A stretch of DNA of 7,141 nt from Candidatus Hodarchaeota archaeon (GCA_016839665.1 JAEOTU010000310.1:1-7141); one strand, 5' to 3'; shown: positions 1 to 6,561, counted from the first letter of the stretch. A program made the numbers and translations. The notes: generated by a model from the sequence alone, not told the origin.

Positions 1-1
1 A

Positions 2-49
2 CGTTCAGATGGCGATAAAAATTACTTTGGTCTGATTAATTATAGGTAA
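2..49 (+). CDS. Possible 3' end of a plus-strand gene cut by the window edge
   Basis: Reading from base 2, fifteen sense codons (RSDGDKNYFGLINYR) are followed by TAA at 47-49. The composition looks protein-like and the end falls just before a hairpin/T-run region, as expected for a gene converging on the minus-strand gene that ends at 92. It is far too short to assign a family. A chance open stretch of this length is quite possible. Confidence 0.25.
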   Translation, partial: RSDGDKNYFGLINYR

Positions 50-77
50 AAAATACCTAGAAGGGAACTAAAAAAAA
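43..77 (-). terminator. Hairpin plus T-run downstream of the NAD-kinase-like gene
   Basis: On the minus strand, an 8-T run (A8 at 70-77 on the plus strand) begins 14 nt after the stop of the gene ending at 92. It is followed by an inverted repeat TAGGTA-AAAAA-TACCTA (43-59). Archaeal termination depends mainly on T-runs, so the run is the stronger part. The hairpin overlaps the stop of the putative converging plus-strand tail, so it could serve both directions. This is inference from sequence only. Confidence 0.45.
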
Positions 78-91
78 TGGTAAAATTTCAT

Positions 92-1156
92 TTACAAATC
101 GTGTTCAGCTAAACTATAATAATAGAGGTACCCACGCATATCAGTATAATTTTCACGCCTTTTAACAAGACCTTTACTCATTAAAAGATTCAAGGCACTT
201 CTTATTGTCTTTTGATTTTGAACGTGTGTAATATCTATCAATTCATTAATAGTAAATGGTTTCTCATTATCTTTTAACACATAAAGAATGAATTTTGCTG
301 TTGAGGTTAATGATTGAGTATCTTCAAAAGATAACTTAGCCTTTAATTTATTTTGAGGATGTGTTTTATTCCTTTTCTCAATAAATGAAATGAAGGAGAC
401 TGTATTTGGGGCTTTAGTTAATAAAAAGAATTTCTCTTTCGTTTTGAATTGGTGATTATCCACATTAATGACAAGAGGGAGAATTGATTCAGTTATTTCA
501 ACTTCTATTGTTGATTCTTGAGGAACAATTTGATGATGAGTGGTGATATTTCTTGAAGCTATTGAAATAATCTGGAATACTGAGGATTGAGGATTAATTA
601 ATGCTCCACCAAGATTAAAACTCATTGCAGTGGAGCCTGTTGGTGTACTAATAAGAATAGCGTTAGCAGAATCAGAACCATCAGCATATAGAGATTCATT
701 ATTAACTCTAATATCATATCTGATTCTTTTATTAATGGCCGATGAAGTTATATGAACATCATTTAATGCATTGTATAGCCTGTCACTGGTTTTCAATTGG
801 AGGAGTGATCTGGTATCCAGAACATATTCATTATCGAAATACTCCCTTAACGCCCATTTCAGATTGTTTAAAGTAACTTGGGAAAAAAATGAATTATCCC
901 CAGGGAGTTCAATACATAGCAGAGGAGGAAGATTTTCGAATTCTCTAACTACGTTTAGAACATCATCGTCATGAATGCAAAGAAAACAATCAAAATCTAA
1001 CTCATTAGGAGATAAATTTTTGGAATCTAACTGATGTAGTTCAAAATTCTTATCCTTAGATCCTAAATTATCAATTGTACTGGTTATAAATTCAATCTCA
1101 AATTCAGAGATCATATCTGATTTTATAAGGGCGAGTTTAATTAGACTATCACTCAT
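92..1156 (-). CDS. NAD-kinase-fold protein with degenerate active site fused to a C-terminal winged helix
   Basis: 354 residues, ATG start, TAA stop. Residues about 55-260 follow the ATP-NAD kinase (PpnK/NadK) plan. The best-kept block is TPTGSTAMSFNLGG (171-184), followed by INP and IASRNITTHHQIVP, matching the family's TPTGSTAYS..GG and IaPh..t.RP.v.P blocks. An ALNDVHI segment (130-136) stands where ALNEv.i is usual. Several key positions are altered: the GGDGT loop reads HDDDV (62-66, Asp kept, glycines lost), the DG before TPTGST reads NA (165-166), and the later DGq reads DN (233-234). Residues about 276-350 form a winged helix (tAKFILYVLKD, then TINELIDIT, a recognition-helix-like TIRSALNLLMSKGLVKR, and a Tyr-rich wing). 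Typical NAD kinases are about 250-300 aa and lack this tail. It may be a weak kinase, or more likely a regulator sensing NAD(P) or ATP; DNA binding is inferred. It lies 31 nt downstream of the interrupted hydrolase gene on the same strand. No clear Shine-Dalgarno motif precedes the start. Confidence 0.8.
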   Translation of the reverse strand: MSDSLIKLALIKSDMISEFEIEFITSTIDNLGSKDKNFELHQLDSKNLSPNELDFDCFLCIHDDDVLNVVREFENLPPLLCIELPGDNSFFSQVTLNNLKWALREYFDNEYVLDTRSLLQLKTSDRLYNALNDVHITSSAINKRIRYDIRVNNESLYADGSDSANAILISTPTGSTAMSFNLGGALINPQSSVFQIISIASRNITTHHQIVPQESTIEVEITESILPLVINVDNHQFKTKEKFFLLTKAPNTVSFISFIEKRNKTHPQNKLKAKLSFEDTQSLTSTAKFILYVLKDNEKPFTINELIDITHVQNQKTIRSALNLLMSKGLVKRRENYTDMRGYLYYYSLAEHDL

Positions 1157-1187
1157 TATTTGTTACTGTAAAGTTGTAGTATTTAAT

Positions 1188-2582
1188 TCATCCTCTTACT
1201 TTATGATACAGATTTCTTTCAATAAGGAGATCGATATCACCTGTTTCACGAATTATAAACTTGATTGGTTCTATCATTCCCATATTGTAAGAGTAAAACT
1301 CGTTATTATCAATGGTTCTATTTTTAGGAATCAATGGGATATTGTCATCTATAAATTCAGCCACCTTCAGCTCGAAGAAGAGCATCCCTTCTTTTAGGGT
1401 TATTTTGGGATTAAAGATCTTACTATAACTCGTGTATTACCCAACAAACTTTTCAAACTTTTTCTGTACTTTTAAAAAGGGAATTTCAGCCTCAATATCC
1501 TTTCCCAACATCATTGCAAGTATAGCTTGACCAAATACGTCTAGAGGCGCAATTCCATTATTAGCTACAAGAGCAACTCCAAGTGATACATCAGGGAGAA
1601 AACCGATATAAGCACCAGAAACAAGTGTACTACCACCGTGGCCAATTAATTTATGCCCAAAAAAGTCTTCAGTGATACCCCATCCATAACCATACCCAAA
1701 ATCCCCGTACATCCCATGATCTCTCTTTGTACCCTATTGAATAACATGCATATCTTGGGTTGACTTTTGGTTAAGGATCTTTTTCCCTTTGTACGTCCCT
1801 CCGTTCATTACCATTATTAAGTAATTACCTAGATCGGTTCCTGAAGAAAATACTCCACCAGCTCCTTTTGCAACTCTATCAAACATATGGTTAGTAGGTT
1901 CGATCTTTCCCTGCGGTTTTATTAGGTATGCTGTTCCTGTATTGGGATCCTTTTCAAACTCCTCCTCCTTAAGTGCGGAACGATTCATTTCTAATGGTAC
2001 CAAGATTTTCTGTTTGATATAATCTTCAAATTGCATACCACTGATCTTTTCAATCACCATAGCTAGCAAAGCATACCCACCATTAAAATAAAAGAAATAC
2101 TCACCTGGTGTAAAGCGTACTTCTTTTGATGCTCCATTAAAAAATCGAAGAACATCAGCACCAGTACTTAGTGGGATGTAAGTTTCTGCATCTAAACATT
2201 CACGAGCAATTACTGTTTCAGCTGATGCTAAATTTGGAATACCAGAAGTATGTGACATTAAATGCCGAACTGTTATTGGATTCTCTGTATTACCTAAAGT
2301 AAAAGGAATGTATTTTGAAATTGGATCTTCGAGATTTAATTGTCCTGCTTCAGCTAACTGCATCACCGCCAAACAGGTGAAAGATTTGGTTACAGAACCT
2401 ATCCCGAATAGAGTGTTAGAGTCGACTGGTAATTTCTTTTTCAAGTCACGAGCCCTAAACCCATTAGAATAGATTATTTGATGATCTTTGATTATAGCTA
2501 TAGCGAGTCCTGGAATTTAACTTTGTTGCATTAAAGGAGGAATTCTTAATTCAAAATTAGTTACTAATTCAGATATTGACAT
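1188..2582 (-). pseudogene. Serine beta-lactamase-family hydrolase interrupted by three in-frame stops
   Basis: From ATG at 2582 to TGA at 1188-1190 one frame of 464 codons runs with no frameshift but contains TAA (codon 22, 2517-2519), TAG (codon 283, 1734-1736) and TAA (codon 382, 1437-1439). Conceptual translation gives a complete class C beta-lactamase/penicillin-binding-like hydrolase. It has the N-terminal IPGLAIAIIKDHQIIYSNGF strand, the nucleophile motif S63-V-T-K66, RHLMSHTSGIP, Y165-F-N167, and H315-G-G317 in place of KTG, then a C-terminal beta domain (PLIPKNRT..., ending NLYHKVRG). The full length fits this family, which hydrolyses peptides, esters or lactams. No signal peptide is seen, so a cytoplasmic location is likely. 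Neighbouring genes end normally at TAA or TGA, so a genome-wide code change is unlikely. The likeliest reading is a young pseudogene. Each stop is one change from Lys, Gln or Glu codons. Partial products from internal starts (TTG 2444, ATG 1712, ATG 1385) would each lack part of the fold. Confidence 0.85.
1198..1206 (-). promoter_or_regulatory. Weak TATA-like element for the NAD-kinase-like gene
   Basis: On the minus strand, TATCATAAAGTAAG lies about 42-50 nt before the ATG at 1156, the same spacing as the other candidate promoters in the window. It sits inside the last codons of the interrupted hydrolase gene. If real, the NAD-kinase-like gene is transcribed independently of that damaged upstream gene. 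The match is poor. Confidence 0.25.
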
Positions 2583-2624
2583 TTTATTAACTCTCTAATC
2601 AGTCATTTTTGACTCAAAAAGGTG

Positions 2625-2631
2625 TATTTAA
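2625..2631 (-). promoter_or_regulatory. TATA box upstream of the interrupted hydrolase gene
   Basis: Minus-strand ACCTTAAATACACC contains TTAAATA 43-49 nt before the ATG at 2582. With initiation about 25 nt downstream, this gives a leader of roughly 20 nt. It resembles archaeal TATA boxes and is placed like the others in the window. Its survival suggests the damaged gene could still be transcribed. Confidence 0.5.
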
Positions 2632-2696
2632 GGTCAATTTAGATAAAAATAAAAGCTAGAACATTCTTAAATTAATTTTGTGAAATTTTCTACAAT

Positions 2697-2723
2697 AAAA
2701 AAGGGAAGGAGATAAAACTCCTT
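2697..2723 (-). terminator. Terminator of the ABC exporter operon
   Basis: Starting 11 nt after the permease stop, the minus strand has AAGGAG-TTTTAT-CTCCTT (6-bp stem, 6-nt loop, 2706-2723), then CCC and six Ts (2697-2702). This is a hairpin plus T-run in the right place and orientation to end the two-gene operon before the TATA box of the next gene at 2625-2631. Confidence 0.55.
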
Positions 2724-2733
2724 TAAAGGGGAA

Positions 2734-4443
2734 TTAGACCAGATAGTCTTTGGTAGGTGTTCGCTTCTTTAAAACGAGAACATAGAAAACGAGAGTTATG
2801 AGAGTACCCATTATTACTTCAGGAAGAACATCGGTCAATGTCCGTTTGTCTAATATAAGACTGATAAAGTCAAAATAGCCAAAGGGAGTCAAAAATCGTA
2901 ACCAAGTGAGATCGCTCCCAGGTAGAAAAGCAATGAAAATTATGAGGACAAAAAATACATATCCGATCATTAAGGTTTTCAGGGCATGTCTAGAGGGGAC
3001 AAGAAGTGCGAGGGAGAGAAAGAAAACAAAGATAACACAGTAACCCCAAATGAACACCAAATAACTTGACAACGTGAGAATAAAATCCGAGAAGATTCCA
3101 CGAGCCGCTTGCATAATAAAGAGTGTTATCATGTTAGCTAGAGCGACAATAATGAAATAGATCAGTGCTGCGATAGTTCGGCCAAAAAAAATCCGTGAAT
3201 CAGTCTTTGGAAAAGTCCACGTGATTTCAGCATACCTCTTTTTATAATCACGCATTATAATGTCATAAATGACGATGAGAAAGAAGGGAGCAATGATCAT
3301 CCACGAGAAACTGAATATTTCAAACGCAAGATAAGTTTCTAACGTAATTGGAAGATCCATAAGACTATTCCCAAAAAGCAACGACTGCATAAACGGCATA
3401 TTGAAGCTCCGCAAGAGTTCAGCAATCTCTCCTTCTTGATACATTCCCATGACATATAAGGAATAGAATATCATAAAACCGAAGAAGATAATGAAGATAG
3501 TTGCATTGGAATGTAATTGATCTCTAACTACAGGGAATCTCCAGCCTAATCTCCCAAGTAATTTATCCATGGGAGTGCGAATGCGGGATAATTTTGATTG
3601 TGATTTTGTCTGGTCTAGTTTTGCTGTTTCTTCAATAATCGTTTGTTGTTGGACTCCTTTTTCCAGAAAATCCTTTCTATGTAATAAGAGAATGGATGCG
3701 ACGATTAAAATGACGACAACAATTATGACTGATAGAATGTACTCTTCATTCCATGATCCTGACAAACCATTGTTTACAACTTTTGCTTGGGAAAACAGAC
3801 TTAACTGACGAAGGAAATCAAGATCTTCTACTTGATTTGCTGTTAAGTCCGCCACAATTGAAAAGATAATATACAACCCACTGATTGCATACCCCGTATT
3901 CTTTGAGAAATTAATAGTACTTCCAAACGCAGTGAGAAATGCGATAGCTACTACAAGTAAACTTGCTAGAACAAAACAGATAGTAATATTTGGGACAGCA
4001 TCCCAAGCATCATTGAAGTAGAGCAAGCCAAGAGACACAATGTAGCTGGGGAGTGAAACTAAACCAATTAACACAATGACAATGAATGAATTTTCTAGAA
4101 AGGATACTGTTAGAGATTTTGGAGTAGAAAAGAGAATTTCCTTTCCATCTTTTTCGTTGATTGGTAACAAGTTACTTCCGAGAAATACGCCCGCTACAGG
4201 TAGATACAAAGAAAGACTGAATCCACAGAAAAATATCAACCAAAGAGCGAATCCAGGATTGTCAGTTGGAAAGTCACCAAGGAATGTCATAAGTTGGATG
4301 AACTCTATTAAAGCATCTTCTCCTGGATAAAACATAGATATACCGATTATTAATGAAACATAAAGGAAGATAGCTAATCCCACAACTGTTCGATGTCGAA
4401 AACTATGAAGATAGAACCGCTTAACTAGCTTTGAAAAGCTCAT
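2734..4443 (-). CDS. ABC-2 type exporter permease, about 12 TM, internally duplicated
   Basis: 569 residues, very hydrophobic. About twelve membrane segments are visible near residues 19-39, 66-90, 119-142, 153-174, 184-203, 236-255, then 314-334, 372-396, 422-445, 453-482, 488-508 and 540-558. A polar linker (256-312, rich in K, Q, T) separates the two six-TM halves. The halves resemble each other: EKDGKEILFSTPKS (97-110) parallels KKRYAEITWTFPKTDS (401-416), and DLDFLRQLSLFSQAK (207-221) parallels DLTWLRFLTPFGYF (511-524). Most ABC-2 permeases have one six-TM unit and dimerise, so this one may supply the whole membrane pore. Its ATG overlaps the stop of the ATPase gene (ATGA, 4440-4443), indicating translational coupling. 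It should export its substrate from the cytoplasm using that ATPase. The substrate is unknown. The gene ends with TAA. A nucleotide-binding domain is absent, as expected. Confidence 0.9.
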   Translation of the reverse strand: MSFSKLVKRFYLHSFRHRTVVGLAIFLYVSLIIGISMFYPGEDALIEFIQLMTFLGDFPTDNPGFALWLIFFCGFSLSLYLPVAGVFLGSNLLPINEKDGKEILFSTPKSLTVSFLENSFIVIVLIGLVSLPSYIVSLGLLYFNDAWDAVPNITICFVLASLLVVAIAFLTAFGSTINFSKNTGYAISGLYIIFSIVADLTANQVEDLDFLRQLSLFSQAKVVNNGLSGSWNEEYILSVIIVVVILIVASILLLHRKDFLEKGVQQQTIIEETAKLDQTKSQSKLSRIRTPMDKLLGRLGWRFPVVRDQLHSNATIFIIFFGFMIFYSLYVMGMYQEGEIAELLRSFNMPFMQSLLFGNSLMDLPITLETYLAFEIFSFSWMIIAPFFLIVIYDIIMRDYKKRYAEITWTFPKTDSRIFFGRTIAALIYFIIVALANMITLFIMQAARGIFSDFILTLSSYLVFIWGYCVIFVFFLSLALLVPSRHALKTLMIGYVFFVLIIFIAFLPGSDLTWLRFLTPFGYFDFISLILDKRTLTDVLPEVIMGTLITLVFYVLVLKKRTPTKDYLV

Positions 4444-5339
4444 CTTGCTTCCTCTTCTTGCCCTTTATAGAACTGTAAGAAGTAATCCTCAAGACTAGCG
4501 GGAGGAAAAACGATTTCTTCTGGTTCCATTGGAATGAGAACCTCAAGATATTGTTTGATGGAGTCTGTTTGACGTACGAGAATACGTGCCCGATTGTCAT
4601 CCAGTTCTAGTAAATGATCTCCGAGTGTTTGAAGCTGATCTTGGTTTGGTTTACGAAGAGTTACTTCAAGAATTCTTGAAACCTCTTTGTTAAGCCTATC
4701 CACGTCTACAACGTTAATTAGATGACCATCCCTCACAATTCCAACACGGTCACAGATACGTTGAACTTCAGAAAGGTTGTGACTACTGAAAAATATTGTC
4801 TTACCCTGACTTTTTGCATCAAGAATAAGATTATAAGTCTCCTGTTGAAGAAGAGGATCGAGTCCAGTAGTTGGTTCATCAAGGATCAACACGTCAGGAT
4901 CGTGCATAAAGGCAGCAATAATACTGACCTTCTGTTTGTTTCCTTTTGATAATTCTCCTATTTTCTTTTTTACTGGAAGATCAAAGAGTTGAACTAATTC
5001 CTTTCGTCTAGGACTTGGAATACCACGCATACTTTCGACATATGTCAAGAAATCATCGGCAGTATAATTTTCGGGAAGAAGTCCCGCTTCTGTAATGTAT
5101 CCAATATTCTCACGAAGCTTGGGATTTGACCGCTCCACTTTTCCACCATTAATCCAAATTTCTCCTTCAGTAGGCAAGAGAATATTCATCATACAGCGAA
5201 TTGTTGTGGTTTTTCCCGCTCCATTAGGTCCGAGAAAGCCGAAAATTTCCCCACTGAATATTTCAAGATCCAAATTCTCAATACCACGGTTTTTACCGTA
5301 ATATTTGGTTAAATTTTGTATTTTAATTTTCGTTTCCAT
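4440..5339 (-). CDS. ABC exporter ATP-binding protein (CcmA/ABC-2 class)
   Basis: 299 residues from ATG at 5339. All ATPase motifs are present: Walker A GPNGAGKTT (37-45), a Q-loop position occupied by Glu84 (IGYITE), signature LSKGNKQK (130-137), Walker B VLILDEP (150-156), D-loop GLD (159-161) and switch His187 (SSHNLS). The LSKG-x-KQ signature is typical of ATPases paired with ABC-2 exporters. The C-terminal 90 residues form the extra domain common in this group, ending in a SLEDYFLQFY motif. It powers the permease encoded immediately downstream (4-nt overlap). The frame is open upstream to a TTG at 5387, but those 16 residues (MRENCYNHASCRIVKK) do not resemble the family N-terminus, whereas METKIKIQNLTKYYG does, so ATG 5339 is preferred. 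Regulation is probably through the shared region with the divergent GbsR-like gene. The transported compound cannot be told. Confidence 0.93.
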   Translation of the reverse strand: METKIKIQNLTKYYGKNRGIENLDLEIFSGEIFGFLGPNGAGKTTTIRCMMNILLPTEGEIWINGGKVERSNPKLRENIGYITEAGLLPENYTADDFLTYVESMRGIPSPRRKELVQLFDLPVKKKIGELSKGNKQKVSIIAAFMHDPDVLILDEPTTGLDPLLQQETYNLILDAKSQGKTIFFSSHNLSEVQRICDRVGIVRDGHLINVVDVDRLNKEVSRILEVTLRKPNQDQLQTLGDHLLELDDNRARILVRQTDSIKQYLEVLIPMEPEEIVFPPASLEDYFLQFYKGQEEEAR

Positions 5340-5410
5340 TTTTTTCACAATTCTGCAACTTGCATGATTGTAGCAATTTTCTCTCAATTCTGTGCGAGAC
5401 TAGTTTTATT

Positions 5411-5426
5411 AAAGTTTATAAACTTT
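5411..5426. promoter_or_regulatory. Perfect 16-bp palindrome, likely operator in the divergent control region
   Basis: AAAGTTTATAAACTTT equals its own reverse complement. It lies in the 158-bp gap between the ABC operon and the regulator, 71 nt from each start codon (5339 and 5498). Its centre, TTTATAAA, is a symmetric TATA-like box that could serve either strand. Dimeric winged-helix regulators bind such sites, so the adjacent GbsR-like protein is the natural candidate. Binding would cover the exporter promoter. Confidence 0.5.
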
Positions 5427-5431
5427 CCTAA

Positions 5432-5449
5432 TTTGGAAAATTTGGAAAA
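5432..5449 (+). repeat. Two tandem 9-bp repeats next to the regulator promoter
   Basis: TTTGGAAAA occurs twice head to tail, directly abutting the TATA-like box of the regulator gene. TTTCC at 5424-5428 pairs with the first GGAAA to form an imperfect inverted repeat (TTTCC-TAATTT-GGAAA, 5424-5439). It could be a second regulator site, an initiator-upstream element, or chance in AT-rich DNA. Confidence 0.35.
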
Positions 5450-5456
5450 TATAAAA
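5449..5456 (+). promoter_or_regulatory. TATA box of the GbsR-like regulator gene
   Basis: ATATAAAA lies 42-49 nt before the ATG at 5498, giving a predicted leader of about 20 nt. It is one of the better TATA matches in the window. It overlaps the end of the tandem 9-bp repeat and lies 22 bp from the palindrome at 5411-5426, so autoregulation is plausible. Confidence 0.5.
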
Positions 5457-5497
5457 ACTTTTTAGTTATACCAGATTTCTTCGTTATTTGATGATAG

Positions 5498-6055
5498 ATG
5501 ACGGATACTAAATCAAATTCCTCTGAAAAGAAGTTAATGGAATTTAAAAACGATATTGTCTTGCTTTTTGAAGAACTTTGGGCTTTAAGAGGAAATGATC
5601 CGATCGCAGGCAGATTGTATGCGTTCATTATCCTCAGCGAAAAGCCCTTGACGCAAAGAGAGTTAGAAAACACCTCTGGCTATTCGCGTGGACAGGTTTC
5701 CAAAACGCTTAAATTCCTTGAACATTCTCTTCTAATCACGAAAAGTCGGCAACCTGGTTATCGTGAGAAATTATATCATGTTGGATCCGAATCTTTTCTT
5801 AAGACATTTTCTGAGCGGATGAAAACTGGTCTCGATTTTCTTCGGCAAAAATTAGTATCGTTAGATGATGGAATCGCGGCATGGAAAGAGTTACCGAAAT
5901 CAATCCAAGACTCAAGTGAAGCTCAACGTATTAGGGATGTTGGGTTGATGTTCCGCACTTATTATTCATTTTACCTTAATACAATGGACGACGTTATTGA
6001 AAAAGTAGAAAGTGAGATCAAGAAAATAGAAAAAGAAATTAAAAATAAGATCTAA
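5498..6055 (+). CDS. GbsR/MarR-type winged-helix transcriptional regulator
   Basis: 185 residues, ATG start, TAA stop. Residues about 14-90 follow the GbsR pattern: a lead helix (LLFEELWALRGNDPIAGRLY), LSEKPLTQRELENTSGYSRG with SRGQVSKTLKFLEH as recognition helix (about 60-76), and the wing TKSRQPGYREKLYHV. Residues about 95-150 should form the helical dimer interface, and the tail (about 163-185) is a charged Glu/Lys helix that could form a coiled coil. GbsR-family proteins are dimeric DNA-binding repressors; the Bacillus founder controls glycine betaine genes. The gene is divergent from the ABC exporter operon, with a palindrome and tandem repeats between, so it probably controls the exporter and perhaps itself. 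No extra ligand domain is visible. A broader MarR or ArsR-like label is the main alternative. Confidence 0.87.
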   Translation: MTDTKSNSSEKKLMEFKNDIVLLFEELWALRGNDPIAGRLYAFIILSEKPLTQRELENTSGYSRGQVSKTLKFLEHSLLITKSRQPGYREKLYHVGSESFLKTFSERMKTGLDFLRQKLVSLDDGIAAWKELPKSIQDSSEAQRIRDVGLMFRTYYSFYLNTMDDVIEKVESEIKKIEKEIKNKI

Positions 6056-6130
6056 TCACAGGCTCTTATTACAAAATAACTCGAAAAAAGAAGGTTCGAA
6101 TTGACTAACACTACATATCAAATACAAAGG

Positions 6131-6148
6131 TTAAATGTGAACATTTAA
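6131..6148. promoter_or_regulatory. 18-bp inverted repeat overlapping a TATA-like box
   Basis: TTAAATGT-GA-ACATTTAA has perfect 8-bp arms and a 2-bp centre. Its right arm runs into ATTTAAAA (6143-6150), a TATA-like element 47-54 nt before the ATG at 6197. A dimeric repressor bound here would block that promoter. The sequence differs from the palindrome at 5411-5426, so it need not be a site for the same regulator. Confidence 0.45.
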
Positions 6149-6196
6149 AAGGTTATTTTCGGGTTAGTATTACTACTAGTGGAAATTGGTGTAACT

Positions 6197-6331
6197 ATGA
6201 TAATCCCGAAGGGAAAATACTCCCCATACGATTCAAGAACCGCTCACATAATGATTTCTTTCTTCTTAATCATTTTCTCAGCATCCTTTCTATTCAAAGA
6301 AAAATTTGAGGTTATCGCAAAGTTGATTTGA
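6197..6331 (+). CDS. Possible small membrane protein (44 aa), perhaps the remnant of a two-TM protein
   Basis: ATG at 6197 to TGA at 6329-6331 encodes 44 residues: a short polar start (IIPKGKYSPYDSRTAH), one strongly hydrophobic segment (IMISFFLIIFSASFLF, residues 18-33) and a charged tail. The family is not recognised. The same frame is open upstream to a TAA at 6146-6148 and encodes a second hydrophobic stretch (KVIFGLVLLLVEIGVTMII) before the ATG. One codon set further back, GTG AAC ATT TAA, would be a natural start if the TAA were a Lys codon. The gene is therefore either a 44-aa protein with promoter and palindrome upstream, or a 64-residue two-TM protein broken at codon 4. Chance is possible given its length. 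It lies 141 nt after the regulator gene on the same strand. Confidence 0.4.
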   Translation: MIIPKGKYSPYDSRTAHIMISFFLIIFSASFLFKEKFEVIAKLI

Positions 6332-6415
6332 TGAGGTTCAGAATAAGTGAATGATCTGACTTAAGGCTGTTTTGTCTCTAACCAACACAATCAAAAGCAA
6401 GGAATTATTAACGGG

Positions 6416-6423
6416 TTTTTTTT
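6416..6423 (+). terminator. T8 run, possible terminator
   Basis: Eight consecutive Ts after CGGG lie 85 nt past the small membrane ORF. Archaeal RNA polymerase commonly terminates at such runs. No strong hairpin precedes it. Confidence 0.3.
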
Positions 6424-6554
6424 ACTGTTTATAAGATATCATAACTCTTGTTTTAAGCTAAATGACCCATACATGATTAAAACTTGGTGAGTTGATGTGA
6501 TTTTAGTGTTCTTGAGGATAGTAGAACTCTAATGACTTTAGAAAATTAAAAAGG

Positions 6555-6561
6555 AATATAA
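6555..6561 (+). promoter_or_regulatory. Weak TATA-like element before the kinase-like gene
   Basis: AATATAA lies 40-46 nt before the ATG at 6601, matching the spacing of the other candidate promoters. The match is modest and the region is AT-rich. Confidence 0.28.

Noticed and set aside
1203..1397. Plus-strand 64-codon open frame
   Set aside because: It lies antisense to the C-terminal domain of the interrupted hydrolase, whose minus-strand translation is recognisable; the plus frame shows no family features.
1188..2582. Genome-wide reassignment of TAA/TAG to an amino acid
   Set aside because: The NAD-kinase-like, permease and GbsR-like genes all end at TAA at their expected family lengths, so TAA works as a stop here. 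Pyrrolysine could explain only the single TAG.
5340..5387. Upstream TTG start of the ATPase adding 16 residues
   Set aside because: The extra residues do not look like the ABC ATPase N-terminus and the ATG at 5339 starts exactly where the family does. A leaderless start from the 5411-5426 TATA core cannot be fully excluded.
5428..5673. Minus-strand 81-codon open frame
   Set aside because: It overlaps the regulator's coding start and its promoter on the opposite strand and has no recognisable domain.
6081..6099. TCGAA...TTCGA inverted repeat after the regulator gene
   Set aside because: Only a 5-bp stem with a 9-nt loop and no T-run after it; too weak to call a terminator.
6428..6444. TTATAAGATATCATAA as an operator
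   Set aside because: Only the outer four bases and a central GATATC look symmetric, and their centres do not coincide.
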